From the NCBI GenBank assembly GCA_965221845.1, contig OZ244919.1, positions 1,240,001-1,304,000 on the forward strand: a stretch of DNA of 64,000 nucleotides, in the 5' to 3' direction. The notes beneath the pieces were generated by a model. That model saw only the letters and a list, made by a program, of their open reading frames with translations, made no database searches and was not told where the DNA came from. The DNA comes from JAJEFO01 sp965221845. Lineage in GTDB: Bacteria > Pseudomonadota > Alphaproteobacteria > Rhodobacterales > Rhodobacteraceae. Below, in pieces: positions 35,939-44,885 of this stretch (the first letter of the stretch is position 1; every line of letters begins with the position of its first letter). Position numbers and translations under genes: made by a program.

Positions 35939-37240
35939 TTCCACTCTAAAGTGCAACACCTGATGCAGGGCCCCGGGCGGTTCGACGACACAAGATGTTG
36001 CGAATCGGCCAGGCGGCGGCAACAGTCCCTTTCGTTGGAAGAAGGAGACTGTCATGCCCGAGGGCCATCGCCACCGGCCTCATGCGGAACGCTGCCAGAT
36101 CCACGCCCTGAGGAAAAGCGGGCTTTCCGGCCCGGCGATCGCCCGCCAGCTCGGCCGCGACCGCACGACGGTCTGGCGCGAGGTGCGGCGCAACGCCGGC
36201 AGGCGCGGCTACCGCCACAAGCAGGCCCGGCGCAAGGCGGACAGGCGCCGCAGCGCGGCCTCGTCGGTGGCGCGCAAGATGACGCCGGAGCTGTGGCGCA
36301 TGGCGGAGGAGCGGCTGGCCGAGGGCTGGAGCCCCGAGCAGGTCAGCGGGCGCCTCCGCAAGGAGGGCGTGCCGATGGCGGGGCGTCAGTGGATCTACGA
36401 GCGCATCCACGCCGACCGGAAGGCCGGCGGCGGTCTCTGGCGGCATCTCCGCCGCCGCGGCAGGAAGCCGAACCGGAAGGGCGGGGCCCACGCGGGCCGC
36501 GGCCACATCCCGGGCCGGGTGGACATCTCCGAGCGCCCGGACGTCGTGGAGGCGAAGGAACGGGTCGGCGACCGGGAGGCGGACACGAATCAACGGCAAG
36601 GGCACCGGCGGCGCGCTTGTCTCCCTGGTGGACAGGGCGTCCAGGCACACGCTGCTCGAAAGGGTCGAGAGGAAGACGGCGGACGCGGTCGGCTCGGCCA
36701 TGACCGGCATGCCGGGCCCTCTCCCCGTGCACACGGTCACCGCGGACAACGGCAAGGAGTTCGCGGGCCATGCCAGGGTGGCCGAGGCGCTGGGCGCGGG
36801 GTTCTTCTTCGCGCGGCATTGCCACTCCTGGGAGCGCGGCCTGAACGAGCACGTGAACGGGCTGGTGCGGGAGTGGTTCCCGAAGGGCACGGACTTCCGC
36901 AAGGTGACGGACGAGGCCGTGAAGGCCGTCCAGGACCGGACGGACGCACGTCCGAGGAAGGCGCTGGGCTACCTCACCCCGTCCGAGGCCTTCCTGCCCG
37001 GGCGCAGCCGCCCTGAGGGGGCCGTTCCGGGGCCGCCGGGGGCGGCTCCGAGGGGAGATGCGCGCTGTCCGCGGCCCGCCGTCCTCCGGTCGGGCTCCGC
37101 CCTCCCTGCGTCCGGCGGGCCGCGGACAGCGCCCGGCAGGGCTTGCACCGCCCCGGAAGACTGGCTACGCCTCCCGGTGAAGGGACCGCCGCCGCTCGGG
37201 CTTCGCCCCTCGCTGGCTGATGTTGCACTTCAGAGTGGAA
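35939..37240 (+). mobile_element. IS30-family element, copy 2
   Basis: Ends TTCCACTCTAAAGTGCAACA (35939-35958) and TGTTGCACTTCAGAGTGGAA (37221-37240). It is close to copy 1 throughout. The 3' hairpin at 37062-37081/37113-37132 is identical to copy 1's stem. It sits inside IS66 remnants. Confidence 0.9.
36054..37016 (+). pseudogene. IS30 transposase, copy 2 (one conserved frame break)
   Basis: The first frame reads through the HTH, EGWSPEQVSGRLRKEG and RVDISERPDVVEAKERVGDR to EADTN, then needs +1 at GACACGAATCAACGGC (36582-36597) to continue as INGKGTGGALVSLVDR, HTVTADNGKEFAGH and HSWERGLNEHVNGLVR. Apart from a further shift in the last few codons, this copy would be complete with that one shift. 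It is the best-preserved IS30 transposase in the window. Confidence 0.8.
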
Positions 37241-37266
37241 GCGGCGTCGTCAACCGCCGCCGGACG

Positions 37267-37467
37267 ATGGTCAAGGTCCTCGGCTTCGAGCATGGCGGGT
37301 GCTTCGTCTGGGCCAGGCGCCTGGAGCGGGGCCTGTTCGCCTCGCCCCCGGCGCCGGCTCCGGGACGCAGGTCGCTGTCGCGGACCGAGCTCTCGGCGCT
37401 CCTGGACGGGATCGACATCACCGTCCGGCGCCGCCGCAGGCGCTGTCCCGTCCCCGTGGCGGCCTGA
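37267..37467 (+). pseudogene. IS66 TnpB (Orf2) C-terminal fragment
   Basis: MVKVLGFEHGGCFVWARRLE then RGLFASP and SRTELSALLDGIDI match the end of IS66 TnpB. The N-terminus is missing, replaced by the right end of IS30 copy 2. Confidence 0.6.
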
Positions 37468-37499
37468 AGCCGCGGTCCGGCCGTGGCGGCCGCGACGTC

Positions 37500-37733
37500 G
37501 GACGTCATCGGGGCGTGGGCGAAGAGCTCCTTCCAGCGCCTCGGCGCCAGCTCGGCGACCCGGCTGGCCGGGTGGCTGTCGATCCGCAGCAGGACGTCGG
37601 CCGTCCAGGCGCGGGGATCGACGCCCTGCATCCGGCAGGTGGCGAGCATGGCGTTCATGATCCCCGCGTGCTCCGCGCCCGGCTCCGTCCAGGCAAGCAG
37701 CCGGTTGCGCTGTCCGAGCTTCGCGCCGCGCAA
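37500..37733 (-). pseudogene. IS66 TnpC C-terminal fragment
   Basis: The minus strand reads HAGIMNAMLATCRMQGVDPR, then AWTADVLLRIDSHPASRVAE and LAPRRWKELF, the conserved C-terminal domain of IS66 transposases. It lies opposite to the TnpB fragment, so the element has been rearranged. Confidence 0.6.
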
Positions 37734-37750
37734 CTTCCGCCTCGGCCTCT

Positions 37751-38746
37751 TCAGGACCCCGATGCCCGCGCGACACGCGACAGCGCCTCCCGCGCCGCCG
37801 CGCCGGGAGCGCGGGTTCCGTGCGCGACGGCGTCGCGGAGCGCCTGCATCTCATTTTCGGACGTCCGGTCCGCCGCGAAACGGCGCAGCAGTCCCCTGCG
37901 AACCTCCTCCTCGAACCAGCAACATGCCTGCTCGGTGCGCCGCGCGTCCCAGAACCCGCTGGCCTTGCGGAAATCCGCCAGCGCGGCGACTTCGTCCCAG
38001 GCCTCGCGCAGTCCCGTGCTTTCGAGCGCGGAAACCGGCAGGACCTTCGGAAAGCCCTCCGGGTCGCCCTCCCGCCTTCTGAGAAGCCTCAGCGCGCCGG
38101 AATAGTCCGCAACCGTCCGTCCGGCGGCAGGCTTCAGGTCTCCGTCCGCCTTGTTCACAAGTATCAGGTCCGCGATCTCCACTATGCCGCGCTTCACGCC
38201 CTGGAGCTCGTCTCCGCCGGCCGGCGCAATCAGGAGCAGGAAGACGTCAGACATGTCCGCCACGGCGGTTTCGGACTGGCCGACACCCACGGTTTCGGTC
38301 AGGACCACGTCAAAGCCTGCCGCCTCGCATAGCGTGACGGCATCCTTCGTCCGCCGAGCGGTCCCGCCGAGGTGCGACTGGCTCGGGGACGGGCGAATGT
38401 ACGTTCCGGGCGCGCGCGCGAGGAGCTCCATCCGCGTCTTGTCGCCAAGAATCGATCCTCCCGACCGAACCGAGGACGGATCCACCGCAAGGACCGCAAT
38501 TCGCATGCCCCTCTCGGCCAGCATGCAGCCGAACGCCTCGATGAACGTCGACTTGCCAGCCCCGGGCGTGCCGGAAAGCCCGATGCGCAGGGACTGCCTG
38601 CCTGGCGCCGTCACGGCATCCAGCAAGTCCTCCGCACGCGCCCTGTGATCATCGCGGCCGCTTTCGACAAGCGTGATGGCGCGCGCCAATGCGCGCCTGT
38701 CGCCCTCCATCAGGGCCGTTGCCAGCGTTCCGACGCCTTCCGTCAT
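37751..38746 (-). CDS. meaB: Methylmalonyl-CoA mutase-associated GTPase MeaB
   Basis: 331 residues of the MeaB/ArgK G3E-type P-loop GTPases that load and protect adenosylcobalamin in methylmalonyl-CoA mutase. Walker A GTPGAGKST is at residues 59-67; AVDPSSVRSGGSILGDKTRM and VVLTETVGVGQSE are hallmark family blocks, and NKAD is the guanine-binding motif. ATG 38746 (MTEGVG) is preferred over the longer frame. It lies 93 bp downstream of hrpB on the same strand. The mutase itself is not in the window. Confidence 0.93.
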   Translation of the reverse strand: MTEGVGTLATALMEGDRRALARAITLVESGRDDHRARAEDLLDAVTAPGRQSLRIGLSGTPGAGKSTFIEAFGCMLAERGMRIAVLAVDPSSVRSGGSILGDKTRMELLARAPGTYIRPSPSQSHLGGTARRTKDAVTLCEAAGFDVVLTETVGVGQSETAVADMSDVFLLLIAPAGGDELQGVKRGIVEIADLILVNKADGDLKPAAGRTVADYSGALRLLRRREGDPEGFPKVLPVSALESTGLREAWDEVAALADFRKASGFWDARRTEQACCWFEEEVRRGLLRRFAADRTSENEMQALRDAVAHGTRAPGAAAREALSRVARASGS

Positions 38747-38839
38747 CGTGCCGCGGACTGTGGCCCGGGCCGGGACGGGTGTCCAGACGCGCGGCAATGC
38801 CGATCTGGAAGCGGCCGGGCCGGCTCGTGGCGAGCCGGG

Positions 38840-41221
38840 TCATCCGCGACCCCTCGGCTCGGACCCGGGCGCGGCGGCAGCGGGATTCTCTGGCCAGCGA
38901 TGCTTCGGATAACGCGCCTTCATTTCCTTTCGGACCTCGGCATAGGAGCCTGTCCAGAAGCCGGGAAGGTCAGTCGTGGTCTGAACCGGCCGGCCGGCCG
39001 GAGACAGCAGCGTCACGCGGAGCGGCCTGCCGGCGACGGACGGATGACGCCGGACGCCGAAGAGCTCCTGGAGCCGTAGCCTGACCTCGGGCTCGGAAGC
39101 CGTGTAGTCGATCACGACCGTCCGGCCGAGCGGCGTCGCGAACTCCGCGGGAGCGTGCCGGTCGAGAATCCGCATCTGCCGCCCGTCAAGCATTGCGCGA
39201 AGGCACGGCAGCACGTCAAAGGCCTTCCAGCCGGAGGCGGTGCGCACGTCGCCCAGATGCGGGAGAAGCCAGTCTTCAAGCGTGTCGAGGAGGGTCCCGT
39301 CCGCCATGTCCGGCAGGTTGTGACCGGCGGCACGAAGCGCCGTCACCCGGGCCTGGAGCTGCCGGGCCTCGGGAGACGGCGACAGGCCAAGGCGCCTGAC
39401 TCCGTCCAGCATCGCGCGGGAACGGGCCGCGAAGGGCGCGTCCTTCCAGCGCCGGGACGAAAGGACGATTGCGCCAAGACGCTCCTCCGCCACGGCCAGG
39501 ACACGCCCTGACGAAGCGGACCAGCGCACCGCGCGATTCCACGTCACGCGATCTCCGAGCACGTCCCGCACGGTGCCCTCCGAAACGGGAAGCGCGGTGC
39601 GAACGACCGCCTCGGTCGGATGGCCGTCGGTATCGGTCACGACCAGCAGCGGGCTTCCGGCCAGCGGGTCGCCCGCGTCCATCCTCACGCCTTTCCCGCC
39701 GGAAAGAAGCCAGCGCGGATGTCGCCCCGCGCGTCGCTGCGCGATGCGGTCCGGGTATGCCAGCGCCGCCTGCGCCGACGGGTCGGAGATCCGCGTGTCC
39801 GGCGCGGCCCTGGAAAGCCGGGCCGACTCCGCGCGGATCCTGTCGAGCGCCGGATCGCGGTCCGCGGACGCAAGCGCCTCCAGGCGGATCGAGAGATCCG
39901 CTCCAGCGTTCCTGAGCGGATCCCGGCCGGACAGCAACGCGGCGAGCGGCGCCGCGGACTTTCCGGCGCGTGACAGCATGCGGGCTAGCCGGGGATGCAG
40001 AGGCAGACGCGCGAGGGCGCGGCCGTGATCGGTGATGCGCGTCCCCTCGATGGCGCCGAGTTCCGCGAGGAGCGCCCGCGCGGCCGCCAGCGACCCTTCC
40101 CGCGGAGGCGTGAGCAAGGGCGGCTCGCAACCCCATTCGGCAATCTCGAGCGCGAGCCCGGCAAGGTCGCCGGTCTCGATTTCAGGAGGCGGGAACGGCG
40201 CCAGCGCGCCTTCCTCGCCCTTGGTCCAGAGCCGGTAGCAGATCCCGCGCGCAACCCGGCCCGCGCGGCCCCGGCGCTGCTCGGCCTCGGCACGGGTGAC
40301 GCGTTCGGTAGTCAGGCGCGACATGCCGGATCCAGGGTCAAAGCGCGCGCGGCGCGCGCACCCGCTGTCAATCACGACACTGATGTCGGGAACCGTAAGC
40401 GAGGTCTCCGCGACGGATGTCGCCAGCACGAGCCTGCGCCCGCCCGCCGGTCCAAGCGCCCTGTCCTGGTCCGCGGCCGGAAGCGAGCCGTGCAGCGGCA
40501 GGACCTCCGTGCCCGGCAGGTCGAGCGCGGCCATGACACGGCGAATCTCCCTTTCGCCGGGCAGGAACGCAAGAATGCCTCCCTTCGTCTCCGCCGCAGC
40601 CGTCCTGATCAGGGCCAGCACGCCGGATTCAACCGGTCCTGATCGCGGCCTGGCAAGCCAGCGGGTGTCAACGGGATGGCTTCGGCCCTCCGAGGTGACG
40701 ACCGGAGCGCCTCCCATCAGCGCCGCGACCGGCGCGGCGTCGATGGTGGCGGACATGACGAGCAGCAACAAGTCCTCGCGAAGCGCCGCCCGGCACTCGA
40801 GCGCCAGCGCGAGGCCCAGATCGGCGTTGAGGGAACGCTCGTGAAACTCGTCGAAGATCAGGGCCCCGATCCCCTCAAGGCCCGGATCGGCCTGGATCAT
40901 GCGGGTCAGGACGCCCTCGGTGACAACCTCGACCCGCGTCGCCTTCGAGACGCGCGTCTCGCCCCGCGTGCGATAGCCGACAGCCTGGCCGACAGCCCCG
41001 GAAAGCGCGGCCGCCATGGTTCGCGCCGCGGCGCGCGCCGCGAGCCGCCTCGGCTCGAGCATGACGATGCGGCCCTTGGCCAGGCCCGATTCGAGAAGGG
41101 CGAGCGGCACGCGCGTCGTCTTGCCCGCACCCGGCGGCGCCCGCAGAACGGCCTGCCTGCGCCTGGCCAGCGCGTCCGTCAGCCGCGGCAGCACGTCGTC
41201 GACCGGAAGGTGGCCGGGCAT
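38840..41221 (-). CDS. hrpB: ATP-dependent helicase HrpB
   Basis: 793 residues, DEAH-type helicase. Walker A GAGKTTRVP is at residues 31-39, the DEFH box (LIFDEFHERS) at 124-127, SATID follows, then EQRRGRAGRVARGICYRLW (motif VI). The C-terminal HrpB-specific domain ends with FDVLPCLRAML and YPKHRWPENPAA. ATG 41221 is chosen as closest to the family N-terminus. The role in alphaproteobacteria is poorly defined; a nucleic-acid helicase with a role in mRNA processing is suggested for homologues. Same strand as meaB. Confidence 0.93.
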   Translation of the reverse strand: MPGHLPVDDVLPRLTDALARRRQAVLRAPPGAGKTTRVPLALLESGLAKGRIVMLEPRRLAARAAARTMAAALSGAVGQAVGYRTRGETRVSKATRVEVVTEGVLTRMIQADPGLEGIGALIFDEFHERSLNADLGLALALECRAALREDLLLLVMSATIDAAPVAALMGGAPVVTSEGRSHPVDTRWLARPRSGPVESGVLALIRTAAAETKGGILAFLPGEREIRRVMAALDLPGTEVLPLHGSLPAADQDRALGPAGGRRLVLATSVAETSLTVPDISVVIDSGCARRARFDPGSGMSRLTTERVTRAEAEQRRGRAGRVARGICYRLWTKGEEGALAPFPPPEIETGDLAGLALEIAEWGCEPPLLTPPREGSLAAARALLAELGAIEGTRITDHGRALARLPLHPRLARMLSRAGKSAAPLAALLSGRDPLRNAGADLSIRLEALASADRDPALDRIRAESARLSRAAPDTRISDPSAQAALAYPDRIAQRRAGRHPRWLLSGGKGVRMDAGDPLAGSPLLVVTDTDGHPTEAVVRTALPVSEGTVRDVLGDRVTWNRAVRWSASSGRVLAVAEERLGAIVLSSRRWKDAPFAARSRAMLDGVRRLGLSPSPEARQLQARVTALRAAGHNLPDMADGTLLDTLEDWLLPHLGDVRTASGWKAFDVLPCLRAMLDGRQMRILDRHAPAEFATPLGRTVVIDYTASEPEVRLRLQELFGVRRHPSVAGRPLRVTLLSPAGRPVQTTTDLPGFWTGSYAEVRKEMKARYPKHRWPENPAAAAPGSEPRGRG

Positions 41222-41341
41222 GGGGCGGGAGCGGCCAGCCGGTTCCGGGCCCGGAGCGCCCGTCATCCGGTCGCGGACAGGCACGGACCCGTGACCGGCC
41301 CGCTGCGCTGACGCCGGCGGCCTCCCGGACCCTGCGCCGCC

Positions 41342-41782
41342 TCACCACCGGGCAAGCGCGTCCTCGTCCTCTTGCCTGGCCGCGACCCATGTCTCTCCGC
41401 CGGAGCCGATTTCCTTCTTCCAGAACGGGGCGCGGGACTTCAGGTAGTCCATCAGGAACTCGGCCGCCGCGAAGGCATCCGCGCGATGACGCGCGGCCGT
41501 GGCGACCATCATGATCTGGTCGCCCGGCGCGAGCCGGCCGTAACGGTGGATGACCGCGGCGCCCAGCAGGGGCCAGCGTTCCATCGCCGCGAGGCGAATC
41601 GCCTCAACGGATCCTTCGGTCATGCCAGGATAGTGCTCGATCTCCATGGCCGTGAGCCTTCCGCCGTCGTCCCGCGCCAGGCCCGAGAACGTCACGACGG
41701 CGCCCGCGCCGGGAACCGACTGCGCGAAGCGCCGGATTTCGACATCCATGTCGAACGGGGAGGGCTGGATGCGGACGGTCAT
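41342..41782 (-). CDS. moaE: Molybdopterin synthase catalytic subunit
   Basis: 146 residues. MoaE inserts sulfur into precursor Z to make molybdopterin, taking it from MoaD. Family blocks: AVVTFSGLARDD, EIEHYPGMTEGSVEAI, GDQIMMVATAARHR, and YLKSRAPFWKKEI with the substrate-contacting lysines. ATG 41782 overlaps the moaD stop (4 bp), the last gene of a pgsA-moaD-moaE run in which each start overlaps the previous stop. Confidence 0.96.
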   Translation of the reverse strand: MTVRIQPSPFDMDVEIRRFAQSVPGAGAVVTFSGLARDDGGRLTAMEIEHYPGMTEGSVEAIRLAAMERWPLLGAAVIHRYGRLAPGDQIMMVATAARHRADAFAAAEFLMDYLKSRAPFWKKEIGSGGETWVAARQEDEDALARW

Positions 41783-42027
41783 CCGCCCGTCATCGGCGGA
41801 AAGAACGCCACCTCGCGCGCTCCGGCGAGGGGCGAGTCCATTTCGGCCAGGTCCTGATCGATCGCCACGCGGACCGCGTTCATGTCGGAAAACGCCAATG
41901 CATGCGCCTCGCTCCGCGTCCGGAGGTCCGCCACCAGCTCCGCCACCGTGGCGGCGCCGGTCTCGATCCGTTCGGAGCGCTCTCCGACGCGCTCGCGAAG
42001 CCAGGCGAAGTAGAGAACCTCGATCAT
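41779..42027 (-). CDS. moaD: Molybdopterin synthase sulfur-carrier subunit
   Basis: 82 residues, ubiquitin-like fold: MIEVLYFAWLRERVGERSER at the start and FFPPMTGG at the end. The terminal Gly-Gly is thiocarboxylated to deliver sulfur to MoaE. ATG 42027 overlaps the pgsA stop (ATGA), and its own stop overlaps moaE, so the three are translationally coupled. Confidence 0.95.
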   Translation of the reverse strand: MIEVLYFAWLRERVGERSERIETGAATVAELVADLRTRSEAHALAFSDMNAVRVAIDQDLAEMDSPLAGAREVAFFPPMTGG

Positions 42028-42647
42028 TTCCCGTCCCTCAGATGCGGAAGCCCCTTGCGGAAGTAGTCGATTCCCGAAAGGAGCGTCAGGGCCGCCGCGA
42101 CCCACAGCAGGACCACCCCGACCCGCCACGCGCCCTCGGCGGCAAGCAGGAAGAGCCGGTCCGCCCGCGACAGGTCGCCTCCCGCCTCGCCGTCGAACAT
42201 GTGGACGAACGCCCCGGAGGCGAAAAGGACCGCGATCGCGATCATCTGCGCCGCCGTCTTCAGCTTCGCGACCCATGTCACGGTGAGCGCACCAGCCGCG
42301 TCGCCAAGAAACTCCCGCAGCCCCGAAACGAACGTCTCCCGAAACACGATCGCGGTCGCGGGCAGCAGGATCCAGGCGTTCAGGCCGGCCTGCGCCGTGA
42401 CAACCAGCAGCGCCATGACGACCATGGCCTTGTCCGCGATCGGATCAAGCATGGATCCGAACCTGGTTTCCTGCTTCCAGCGCCGCGCGAGGTAGCCGTC
42501 AACGAAGTCCGTTGCGGCGGCGCCCACGAAAAGCAGGAACGCGAGCCAGTCTGCCCAGGGGCGCGCGAAGTACAGGAACATCACGCCCAGTCCCGGGGCC
42601 GCCAGAAGTCGCAGCGATGTCAGCACGTTCGGGATCGTGAAGGTCAT
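42024..42647 (-). CDS. pgsA: CDP-diacylglycerol-glycerol-3-phosphate 3-phosphatidyltransferase
   Basis: 207 residues, integral membrane protein of the CDP-alcohol phosphatidyltransferase family; makes phosphatidylglycerol phosphate. The complete signature D-G-x2-A-R-x8-G-x3-D-x3-D is seen in DGYLARRWKQETRFGSMLDP. The frame also opens with TTG at 42653; ATG 42647 (MTFTIPNVLTSLR) fits the family. It stands downstream of uvrC and overlaps moaD, a neighbourhood I recall as common in alphaproteobacteria. Confidence 0.95.
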   Translation of the reverse strand: MTFTIPNVLTSLRLLAAPGLGVMFLYFARPWADWLAFLLFVGAAATDFVDGYLARRWKQETRFGSMLDPIADKAMVVMALLVVTAQAGLNAWILLPATAIVFRETFVSGLREFLGDAAGALTVTWVAKLKTAAQMIAIAVLFASGAFVHMFDGEAGGDLSRADRLFLLAAEGAWRVGVVLLWVAAALTLLSGIDYFRKGLPHLRDGK

Positions 42648-42735
42648 GCCCAAGACTTAGTCCCATGGCGCCCTGTTGGGAAGTGCCCGCATCACTCCGG
42701 CCGTCGCGGCGCAGGCCGCGCGAACCGGCGGCACG

Positions 42736-44604
42736 TCATCCCCTCTCGTGGAAGAAGTCGTAGATCCTCTCTGCCGTTCTCGTCGAAATGCCGTCGACGG
42801 CCTTGAGATCGGCGAGGCCGGCACGGCTCACCGCCTTGGCGGAGCCGAAATGCGCAAGCAGCGCGCGCTTCCTGAACGCCCCCACGCCCGGCACGCCGTC
42901 CAGCGGCGTCGCCCCGATCGCCCGCGAGCGCTTCCGCCTGTGCGCGCCGACGGCAAAGCGGTGCGCCTCGTCGCGCAACCGCTGAACGAAGTAGAGGACG
43001 GGGTCGCCGCTCTTCAGCGCGAACGGCCGCGCGCCCTTGCGATGGAACTCCTCGTTGCCCGCGTTGCGGTCGACGCCCTTTGCAACGCCCACCACGGGCA
43101 TGTCGTCGACGCCGAGATCCGCCAGCACGTCATGGACGGCAGTCACCTGCCCGGCGCCTCCGTCGATCAGGAGCAGGTCGGGCCAGACATCCGTCTGACG
43201 GTCCGGATCTTCCCTGAGAAGCCGCTCGAAGCGCCGGGAGAGCACCTCGCGCATCATCGCGAGGTCATCGCCCGGCGCCAGTTCCGGCGCCTTGATGTCG
43301 AACTTGCGGAACTGGCTCCGGACGAATCCCTCCCTGCCCGCGACGACCATGCTGCCGACCGCGTGCGCGCCCTGGATGTGGCTGTTGTCATAGACCTCGA
43401 TCCGCTGCAGGTCGACGTCCAGGCCAAGGGCCCGCGCGAGACCTTTCAGGAGCCTTTCCTGATTGGCGGACTCGGACATCTTGCGTGCCAGGCTCTCGCG
43501 GGCGTTCCGCAAGGCGCCCGCCACGAGATCCATCTTCTCGCCGCGCTGCGGAACGGAAATCCCGACCTTCCGGCCCGCTCTTTCCGACAGCGCGGCCGCC
43601 ATGAGGCCGGCATCCTCGATGCCGTGGGAGAGCAGGACGAGGCGGGGCGGCTCCTTCCTGTCATAGAACTGGCCGACGAAGGCCCGCATGATCTCCGCGG
43701 CACCGGCCCCGGATCCGGTGCGCGGATAGAAGTCGCTGTTGCCCCAGTTCTGGTTGGCGCGAATGAAGAAGACCTGGACGCAGGCCTGCCCGGATTCGAG
43801 GTGAAGCGCGATGACATCCGCCTCGGCCACGCCCGCCGGGTTCACGACCTGGCTGCCCTGGACGAAGGTGAGTGCCTTCAGCCGGTCACGAAGCGCGGCG
43901 GCGGTCTCGAACTCGAGCGCGTCGGACGCTGCCTTCATCCTCCTGGCGAGTCGCTCCTGGACCGTGGTCGTGCGCCCCTGCAGAAAGCGCTCGGCGTCCC
44001 GGACGAGGCCGGCGTACTCCCCTTCGCCCACCTTGCCTGCGCATGGCCCGCTGCAGCGCTTGATCTGGTAGAGCAGGCAGGGCCGCGTGCGGCTCTCGAA
44101 GGTGGCGTCCGAGCAGTTCCGCAGCAGGAAGACCTTCTGGAGCTGGTTTATCGTCCGGTTCACGGCTCCGGCGCTGGCGAAAGGCCCGTAGTAGTCGCCC
44201 TTCTCCTTCCGGGCGCCCCTGTGCTTCCTGATCTGCGGAAAGGCGTGGTCCTTGGTCACGAGAATGTCGGGAAAGGACTTGTCGTCCCGGAGCAGCACGT
44301 TGTAGCGCGGCTTGAGCTGCTTGATGAGATTCTGCTCGAGCAGCAGGGCCTCCGCCTCGGTCCGGGTCGTCAGGAACGTCAGGGACGCCGTCTCCCGGAT
44401 CATCCGCGCGATCCGGGGCGAGTGCCCGCGCGGCCGGGCGTAGGACGACACCCGCGCCTTCAGGTTCCGCGCCTTGCCAACGTAGAGCACGGAACCCCTT
44501 TCGTCGAGCATCCGGTAGACTCCGGGACTTGCGTCAAGCGTCTCGAGGCTGGCCCTGACGGCCGCGTGCCCCCGAACGGGCGACGGTCTCGATCCTTCGT
44601 CCAT
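42736..44604 (-). CDS. uvrC: Excinuclease ABC subunit C
   Basis: 622 residues; makes both incisions in nucleotide excision repair. An N-terminal GIY-YIG domain (SPGVYRMLDERGSVLYVGKA), a cysteine cluster (CSGPCAGKV), a UVR motif (RLARRMKAASDALEFETAAA), an RNase H-like C-terminal nuclease domain (IEVYDNSHIQG, LLIDGGAGQ) and a terminal helix-hairpin-helix pair (GVPGVGAFRKRALL) are in order. ATG 44604 starts the conserved part; the open frame upstream is not conserved-looking. The 281-bp AT-rich gap upstream (to 44885) probably holds its promoter. Confidence 0.97.
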   Translation of the reverse strand: MDEGSRPSPVRGHAAVRASLETLDASPGVYRMLDERGSVLYVGKARNLKARVSSYARPRGHSPRIARMIRETASLTFLTTRTEAEALLLEQNLIKQLKPRYNVLLRDDKSFPDILVTKDHAFPQIRKHRGARKEKGDYYGPFASAGAVNRTINQLQKVFLLRNCSDATFESRTRPCLLYQIKRCSGPCAGKVGEGEYAGLVRDAERFLQGRTTTVQERLARRMKAASDALEFETAAALRDRLKALTFVQGSQVVNPAGVAEADVIALHLESGQACVQVFFIRANQNWGNSDFYPRTGSGAGAAEIMRAFVGQFYDRKEPPRLVLLSHGIEDAGLMAAALSERAGRKVGISVPQRGEKMDLVAGALRNARESLARKMSESANQERLLKGLARALGLDVDLQRIEVYDNSHIQGAHAVGSMVVAGREGFVRSQFRKFDIKAPELAPGDDLAMMREVLSRRFERLLREDPDRQTDVWPDLLLIDGGAGQVTAVHDVLADLGVDDMPVVGVAKGVDRNAGNEEFHRKGARPFALKSGDPVLYFVQRLRDEAHRFAVGAHRRKRSRAIGATPLDGVPGVGAFRKRALLAHFGSAKAVSRAGLADLKAVDGISTRTAERIYDFFHERG

Positions 44605-44885
44605 GATCCCCGGACACGCAGCACAAGTTGAATCCCGAGGCAAGGGGAAAGCTGTCCACCAAACCTGTGGACATCCCTGCGGAAAACCCGCGATGGCGGC
44701 GGATTCCTCCCTGATTTCAGCACCCTTAGTGCATGTGCCCAATTTTTGGGCAAATTCGCAACACATTGATTTCAGGAGATATTTATCACTTCCTCGTCAA
44801 TGCGTTGATAACGCTGGAGATTGTAACGCCTGCGTGACGGCCTGCCGCCGCTGTGCACAACTCGCGCCGGCTCCCGCGCGCCCGG

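Noticed and set aside
42676..44631. A 651-codon plus-strand frame opposite uvrC
   Set aside because: Shadow of uvrC; no recognisable motifs.
44650..44675. Dyad TGTCCAC...GTGGACA upstream of uvrC as an operator
   Set aside because: Only 7-bp arms in a GC-rich context; no regulator family with this site is known to me here.
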